Assembly (NCBI GenBank): GCA_016713175.1
Contig: JADJPQ010000013.1
Location: 124,001-188,000 of the forward strand
Direction: 5' to 3'
DNA from: Planctomycetota bacterium
GTDB taxonomy: Bacteria; Planctomycetota; UBA1135; UBA2386
DNA: 64,000 bases
Position 1 is the first letter of the stretch; every line of letters begins with the position of its first letter. Under the pieces are notes generated by a model. It searched no databases and was not told the origin of the DNA. It saw nothing but the letters and a program-made list of their open reading frames with translations. This document shows positions 59,733 through 64,000 of this stretch, one piece after another. The translations under genes and the position numbers were made by a program.

Positions 59733-61192
59733 GCCGGCTCGCCTCGCTCGTCCATGCCTGGCTGGTGATCGACTTCTTCGGCGAAGCGCGCCGTACCGGC
59801 GGTGCCGGCAGCACGCTGACGACGACGGTGTTCACCCAGTCGTTCCTGGCGCTGGTGTTCGCGACGCTGCTGTATCCCGAGACCGCGCCGGTGCCGTTCG
59901 CCGCCGCCAACCTGTGCCTGTCGTCCCTGCTGCTGGGACTCGGCGCACTGAGCGACACCGAGTCGCGCAGTCGGACCCTGGCCGACCAGGTACTGCTGGG
60001 AACGGCACCGATCGGCAGGACCGGCGTGCAGATCGCGCGCGCGGCGTATGGTGCGTTCTACATCTGCCTGCTGACGATCGGCATGGCGTTGCCGCCGGCC
60101 GTGCTGCTGGCGTTCCTGCAGAAGAACGCGTGGCTGGTGCCGGGATACCTGCTCGCGGCCTGTGCCTGCAGCGGACTGGCGGCGGGGATCCTCGGCGTGA
60201 CCCTGCGGTGGAGTCGCCGCCTGCTCGGCGCGATGCGGACGGCGCTGTTGCTCGGCACACTGAAGGCCCTGACGCTCGGTTTTGGCATGGTGTTGTTCGC
60301 GTTGGCACTGCCCAAGCTGCGCTTCGATGCCGACGCGTTGCCGATCGGGCGACTTGGGGCCGAACTGTTGCCGCCGTACCACTGCGCGCGACTGCTGGCC
60401 GATCCGGTCGGCGAGTCCTGGCGGTGGCTGCCGTTGCTGGCCCTTGGGGTCGCACTGCTGCTGCTCGGCGCGCTTGCCGGCGAAGGCGAGAACACGCGCA
60501 GCGAACGGATCGGTCGCGGCGGCCTGCTGCATCGACTCGATCTGGCGTTGGCGCCGTCCGGTCCGCGACTCGGCCTGACCGCGTTCATCGCGACGATGAT
60601 CTGGCGCAGCCCGGGATTCCGCGCCCGCGTGCTGCCGCTGTTCGGCATGCCGGCGGCGATGGCGTTCCTGGCGCTGCAGGGCGGTGATGAGCGCGGCCGT
60701 CAGATCTTCCTCGGCATCGTGCTGCAGTTTCCGGCGATCTACCTGCCGTTCCTGATCGCGTTCCTGCCGCGCGCCGACCAACCGGACACTGCGTGGGTAT
60801 TCGATTCGGCACCCCGAGTGCCGCTGGCGATGATCCGCGGCGCCACCTGGCGGGCCCTGATCACGCACGTGCTGGTGCCAGTCCACGCGCTCGGCCTGAT
60901 GCTGCTGCTGGCCAGCGGCCAGCCGGTGGTCTCGGCACTGAGTGCTGCCGCGTTCGCGCTGGGCGTCGGCGCACTGATCGCGCAACCGATGCTCGAACGG
61001 CTCCACGAAATGCCGTTCACCAGGTCCAGCGACGAAGAAGCGGGGGCCGACCTCGGCGGCCTGATGGCCTTCGCTCTGGCCCTGGCCGTCGTCGGCGCGG
61101 CTTTCGCGGCGCTGCCCTGGTCCTTTGCGCGGGCGGGGCTCGCCGCCACCGTGCTGGCGTCCGCATGGCGGCGGGTCCGGAGGTCGGCATGA
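59729..61192 (+). CDS. Polytopic membrane protein, possibly an ABC-2-like permease
   Basis: 487 residues. Hydrophobic segments are spread along the chain (for example FTQSFLALVFATLLY, VLLAFLQKNAWLVPGYLLAACACSGLAAGIL, ALTLGFGMVLFALALP, WLPLLALGVALLLLGALAG, GIVLQFPAIYLPFLIAFLP, ALGVGALIA, GGLMAFALALAVVGAAFAALP). About ten to twelve transmembrane helices are expected. A soluble insert (KLRFDADALPIGRLG) and polar loops interrupt the pattern. The arrangement recalls ABC-2-type transport subunits, but there is no ATPase in the operon. It overlaps the FIST gene and the next small gene by four bases at each end. Confidence 0.65.
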   Translation: MSRLASLVHAWLVIDFFGEARRTGGAGSTLTTTVFTQSFLALVFATLLYPETAPVPFAAANLCLSSLLLGLGALSDTESRSRTLADQVLLGTAPIGRTGVQIARAAYGAFYICLLTIGMALPPAVLLAFLQKNAWLVPGYLLAACACSGLAAGILGVTLRWSRRLLGAMRTALLLGTLKALTLGFGMVLFALALPKLRFDADALPIGRLGAELLPPYHCARLLADPVGESWRWLPLLALGVALLLLGALAGEGENTRSERIGRGGLLHRLDLALAPSGPRLGLTAFIATMIWRSPGFRARVLPLFGMPAAMAFLALQGGDERGRQIFLGIVLQFPAIYLPFLIAFLPRADQPDTAWVFDSAPRVPLAMIRGATWRALITHVLVPVHALGLMLLLASGQPVVSALSAAAFALGVGALIAQPMLERLHEMPFTRSSDEEAGADLGGLMAFALALAVVGAAFAALPWSFARAGLAATVLASAWRRVRRSA

Positions 61193-61338
61193 CTCAACCT
61201 GTTGCCAAACAAGCATCTGCGACTCCACGGAAGCCGCCGCCGAAGGCCTCGTTGCGCCGCGAACTGCTGGCGATCCTGTTCCTCTACGGGGTGCTGTCGG
61301 TGCTCCCGGTCGTGGTCGGCGCGATGTTCGCGCCGTGA
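61189..61338 (+). CDS. Single-helix small membrane protein (49 residues)
   Basis: Basic N-terminal half (KQASATPRKPPPKASLRRE) and one hydrophobic helix (LLAILFLYGVLSVLPVVVGAMF). Its start overlaps the permease stop (ATGA), and GGAGG precedes it by five bases. This operon position and coupling argue that it is real. It may be an accessory subunit of the permease. No family is known to me. Confidence 0.65.
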   Translation: MTQPVAKQASATPRKPPPKASLRRELLAILFLYGVLSVLPVVVGAMFAP

Positions 61339-61365
61339 CTCGACGATCGGAGTCGCGTGGGGTGG

Positions 61366-61394
61366 TTGCCACGATTGCCGCCGGACCGTACGTT
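61366..61394 (+). promoter_or_regulatory. Candidate sigma-70-type promoter for the small gene at 61428
   Basis: TTGCCA (61366-61371, five of six consensus bases) and TACGTT (61389-61394, three of six) are separated by 17 bases. Transcription would start near 61400, about 15 bases before the ribosome-binding site. The -10 match is weak. Confidence 0.35.
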
Positions 61395-61427
61395 TGTCCG
61401 CTCGTCCGTTCACCGAGGAGCATTTCC

Positions 61428-61622
61428 ATGACTGCGAGTACCGAGGTGCAAGGGCAAGTGCAGGGTGGGATGGCCGTGGGCCTGGCCGGCGGCGACGAAC
61501 GTCGCGATCCCGAGCGGCGCGCGCCGCAACCGCCACCGGCACCGGTGGTGCGCCAGAGTCCCGATCCGTCGCATGCGACCGATCGCTATCGGCTGGCGAT
61601 GCCGCTGCGCACCCGGCTGTAG
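61428..61622 (+). CDS. Small Pro/Arg-rich hypothetical protein
   Basis: 64 residues. GAGGAG at 61415-61420, seven bases before the ATG, is one of the strongest ribosome-binding sites in the window. The sequence starts TASTEVQGQVQGGMAVGLAGG and continues with a Pro/Arg/Glu-rich stretch. It lacks a signal peptide or membrane helix and is probably disordered. It is a stand-alone gene before the convergent RluD-type gene. The function is unknown. Confidence 0.55.
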   Translation: MTASTEVQGQVQGGMAVGLAGGDERRDPERRAPQPPPAPVVRQSPDPSHATDRYRLAMPLRTRL

Positions 61623-61650
61623 CCAGCGAGCGCCGCTCCGCACGAGAGCC

Positions 61651-62664
61651 TCAGTCGGCCGGCACCAGTTCGGCCAGTTCCGCCGGCAACGGCGCTTCCA
61701 GCACCAGTTCCCGATCGATCATCGGGTGGAAGAAGCGCAGGCTCTGCGCATGCAGGGCATGGCGGTCGAGGATCAACCGCGCGCGACTCGCCGCGCTCAG
61801 TTCGCCGGCCATCTTCTCGAGGAAGATGTCTTCGTTGCCACCGTAGATCTTGTCGCCGACCAGCGGACAACCGATCGCCGCCAGGTGCACTCGCAGCTGG
61901 TGCGTGCGCCCGGTCTTGGGCATCAGCTCGACCAACGCGAACTTCGCGTTGGCGCGAACCGTCCGGTAGTGCGTGACCGACGGCAGGCCGGTGCCATCCG
62001 CCCGCGCCTCGAGCTTCAACCGCACTTCCGAAGTGCGATCTGGCCCGATCGACAGATCGATGACGCCGTCGGCCGGATCCGGCCGCCCGTGCACGACTGC
62101 GAGGTAGGTCTTCTGCACCTCACGATCCTCGAACTGTCGCGCCACCAGGTGATGGAACTGTTCGTCGAGACCGATCGCGACCACGCCGGAGGTCTCGACG
62201 TCGATGCGATGCAACAGGCGCGGCACGACGTCGTGTTCGGGATCGTCGGGCCGGCGATAGCGCCGGTGCAACGCATGGATCAACGTGCTGCCCAGACGCC
62301 GACCCGCCGGATGGACCGCCAGTCCCGCCGGCTTGTCGACCGCGATCATCCAGCGATCCTCGTACAGGATCTCGAACTGCACGCCCGCCGCCAGGTCAGG
62401 CATCGGCTCCGGTCGCGGTGGGATGTCGATCACGATGGTCTGGCCGGTCTTGACCTTCCGACCGGGAACTCCGGCCCGACCATCGACCTGCACATAGCCA
62501 CCGCTGATCAGCCGGTGGATGCTGGTCCGCGAACGCCACACCAGGACCGTCGCCAGGGCAACATCGAGGCGCTGGCCGTCGAGCTTGCTGTCGATCAGGA
62601 CCCTGATCTGCTCGAGCGGCTGGCTGAGATCGCGCGGCTGCTCGCCCGGATACTTGGGCAGCAT
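61651..62664 (-). CDS. RluD-type ribosomal/tRNA pseudouridine synthase
   Basis: 337 residues. An N-terminal S4-like RNA-binding domain (RLDVALATVLVWRSRTSIHRLISGGYVQVDG) is followed by the pseudouridine synthase core. The catalytic motif is HRIDVETSGV, with Asp as nucleophile, and KPAGLAVHP and GRTHQLRVHLAAIGCPLVGDKIYG complete the RluA/RluD family pattern. It converts uridines to pseudouridine in rRNA (RluD-type) or tRNA. The target cannot be set from sequence alone. Ribosomal protein S21 lies 41 bases upstream on the same strand, so translation-related genes are grouped here. Confidence 0.93.
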   Translation of the reverse strand: MLPKYPGEQPRDLSQPLEQIRVLIDSKLDGQRLDVALATVLVWRSRTSIHRLISGGYVQVDGRAGVPGRKVKTGQTIVIDIPPRPEPMPDLAAGVQFEILYEDRWMIAVDKPAGLAVHPAGRRLGSTLIHALHRRYRRPDDPEHDVVPRLLHRIDVETSGVVAIGLDEQFHHLVARQFEDREVQKTYLAVVHGRPDPADGVIDLSIGPDRTSEVRLKLEARADGTGLPSVTHYRTVRANAKFALVELMPKTGRTHQLRVHLAAIGCPLVGDKIYGGNEDIFLEKMAGELSAASRARLILDRHALHAQSLRFFHPMIDRELVLEAPLPAELAELVPAD

Positions 62665-62705
62665 GGGTTCCGCCGCGCGACGATCCGCGCCGGCTTGGCT
62701 TGCGA

Positions 62706-63017
62706 CTATTCCTTGACGACCGTCGTATCCGCCGTCAACGGATCGAAATCGCCGTCCTTCTGTTCGGCCTGGCGCTGGTTGCCGCGCAGCTTCTTCTTCT
62801 TGTTGGACCGCGGACCGGCGATCCCTTCGCGCTTGCGTTCGGCCATCACGATGTTGCGCACCCGCTCACGCTCTTCCCGGCGCCGCTTGTCGCTGCGCTT
62901 CTCGTGGTAGGCGTACTTCTTGGCGAGGCGGAAGATGCCGGCGTAGTTGCACTGGCGCTTGAAGCGACGCAGGGCGGCCTCGAGCGGCTCGTTGGGGCGG
63001 ACCTGGACTCGGATCAT
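62706..63017 (-). CDS. rpsU: 30S ribosomal protein S21 with an extended C-terminal tail
   Basis: 103 residues from the ATG at 63017. The first about 70 residues are the S21 domain (MIRVQVRPNEPLEAALRRFK, then KKYAYHEKRSDKRRREERER). The rest is a tail of about 35 residues (RSNKKKKLRGNQRQAEQKDGDFDPL) not present in typical S21 of 58-75 residues. The tail is basic, then acidic. S21 contacts the 3' end of 16S rRNA during initiation; the tail could extend that role. The bases directly before the ATG contain no Shine-Dalgarno sequence, as in many planctomycete genes. Confidence 0.9.
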   Translation of the reverse strand: MIRVQVRPNEPLEAALRRFKRQCNYAGIFRLAKKYAYHEKRSDKRRREERERVRNIVMAERKREGIAGPRSNKKKKLRGNQRQAEQKDGDFDPLTADTTVVKE

Positions 63018-63293
63018 GTCGGAAGGAGATCGAACGGAGTGGGAGGGAACCTGAACGGTCGTCCGGGCGCCGCACGATGACGCCGACCGGTAGGCCCTGG
63101 CGGGACCAGTCCGGGAACGAACGAAGGGGGAGAAACCATAGCGAGCGCAAGAAAAAGGGCAACGCCAATGCCGGCCGGGCAATCGCTCCAGGACTTCGTC
63201 GGCTCCCCGAACCCAACTGTCGTCCACTCTGTCGGTTACGAGCAGGCAAGGAACCCAGGCTCCGTTCCGCTATGGTCAACCCTCTGCGCTCGC

Positions 63294-64000
63294 ATGCCGA
63301 GTGACGGCAAGAACCCCCTGACCGTAACCGGCACGATCGACCGGTTCACGTTCCGCAATCCCGACACCGGGTGGGCCGTCGTGCGCCTGCAGGAAGACGG
63401 TGGCGCGCTGCGAACCGTGGTCGGTTCGCTCGCTCAATTGCATGAGGGGCAACGGATCCGCGTCACCGGCACGGAGAGCGAACACCCGAAGTTCGGCAAG
63501 CAGCTGACGGCCGACACCTGCGAAGCGGTGGCACCGACGACCGTCGAAGGCGTGCAGGCCTACCTGTCCTCGGGACTCGTCAAGGGCATCGGCCCGGCGA
63601 CTGCTGCCAAGATCACCGCAGTCTTCGGCGCGCGGACGCTCCAGGTCATCGAAGAGGATCCCGGCCAGCTTCGGCGCGTGCGGGGGCTCGGCGACAAGAA
63701 GATCCAGGAACTGACCCAGGCGGTGAAGGCGCAGAAGGACATCCAGAACGTGATGGTGTTCCTGCGCACCCATGGCCTCGGCCCGACCCTCGCCAGCAAG
63801 ATCGTCAAACGCTACGGCGCATCGGCTTCGGCGCTGATCGAAGCCAATCCGTACCGGCTCGCCGATGACGTGATCGGCATCGGCTTCAAGACCGCGGATC
63901 GGCTGGCGCTGCAGGTCGGCATCGCCGCCGACGCACCGGATCGGATCGACGCCGGACTGGTCTACGTCTGTGGCCAGGCCAGCAAGGAAGGTCACTGCTG
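63294..64000 (+). CDS. RecD2-like ATP-dependent helicase, 5' part only
   Basis: The frame runs off the right edge; 235 codons are visible. The N-terminus begins LTVTGTIDRFTFRNPDTGWAVVRLQ, an OB-fold opening typical of RecD2/TraA-type helicases, then VKGIGPATAAKI and VRGLGDKKI (helix-hairpin-helix). VFLRTHGLGPTLASKIVKRYG and YRLADDVIGIGFKTADRLA continue the family pattern. The ATPase motifs would lie beyond the window. The ATG at 63294 is chosen because the conserved opening begins a few residues later. It is divergent from the S21 gene, with a 276-base gap that shows no recognisable element. Confidence 0.85.
   Translation, partial: MPSDGKNPLTVTGTIDRFTFRNPDTGWAVVRLQEDGGALRTVVGSLAQLHEGQRIRVTGTESEHPKFGKQLTADTCEAVAPTTVEGVQAYLSSGLVKGIGPATAAKITAVFGARTLQVIEEDPGQLRRVRGLGDKKIQELTQAVKAQKDIQNVMVFLRTHGLGPTLASKIVKRYGASASALIEANPYRLADDVIGIGFKTADRLALQVGIAADAPDRIDAGLVYVCGQASKEGHC

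Overview
The window is about 64 kb of GC-rich, gene-dense DNA. It looks like chromosome from a planctomycete (Planctomycetota). The reasons are: an ECF-type sigma pair beside a Ser/Thr kinase fused to an FGE/sulfatase-modifying-factor domain; many large secreted proteins built from Kelch, FG-GAP or carboxypeptidase-regulatory-like repeats; a recurrent Gly/Pro/Cys-rich C-terminal module on secreted proteins; few Shine-Dalgarno sequences; and an octaheme HAO-like cytochrome with a Rieske/cytochrome b pair. No rRNA, tRNA, CRISPR array, insertion sequence or phage gene was seen. Gaps between genes are all under 300 bases.

Layout. 1-10.5 kb: a truncated pectate-lyase-fold protein, two sigma factors divergent from the kinase-FGE fusion, two paralogous metalloprotease lipoproteins and three other secreted proteins. 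10.5-20 kb: an M14 carboxypeptidase, a tandem alpha/beta hydrolase, an HtrA-like protease, and an FG-GAP protein followed by a DUF3352-like secreted protein. 20-24.3 kb: the most striking locus. A thioredoxin-like gene is interrupted by an in-frame TGA directly after a Cys, and a bacterial SECIS-like hairpin lies at the expected distance. It sits downstream of an NtrC-type activator and its histidine kinase. Sigma-54 (-24/-12) promoter matches lie in front of both transcription units, and a 20-bp perfect palindrome lies upstream of the selenoprotein promoter. 24.3-29.8 kb: two tandem-duplicated membrane-anchored proteins and a beta-oxidation pair (3-hydroxyacyl-CoA dehydrogenase and enoyl-CoA hydratase). 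29.9-37.5 kb: a respiratory nitrogen module. It contains a porin and, on the opposite strand, a tight operon of Rieske protein, b6-type cytochrome b, octaheme HAO-like cytochrome, NapA and a tetraheme NapB-like lipoprotein. 37.6-50.7 kb: TonB-like protein, an 18-repeat Kelch-like protein, an Rpn-family nuclease, a PQQ-type sugar dehydrogenase, an orphan ABC ATPase, a hemerythrin and more repeat-domain secreted proteins. 50.8-64 kb: thioredoxin reductase, a metallophosphoesterase, a double-domain ThyX-like protein, a CocE-like hydrolase, a FIST/permease/small membrane protein operon, an RluD-type pseudouridine synthase, ribosomal protein S21 and the start of a RecD2-like helicase.

Working model. 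The nitrogen operon would oxidise quinol through Rieske/cytochrome b and pass electrons to periplasmic NapA (nitrate to nitrite) and to the octaheme enzyme (nitrite, hydroxylamine or a related nitrogen compound). The two-component sigma-54 system probably controls the predicted selenoprotein. All functions are inferred from sequence reading only. No database search was possible.
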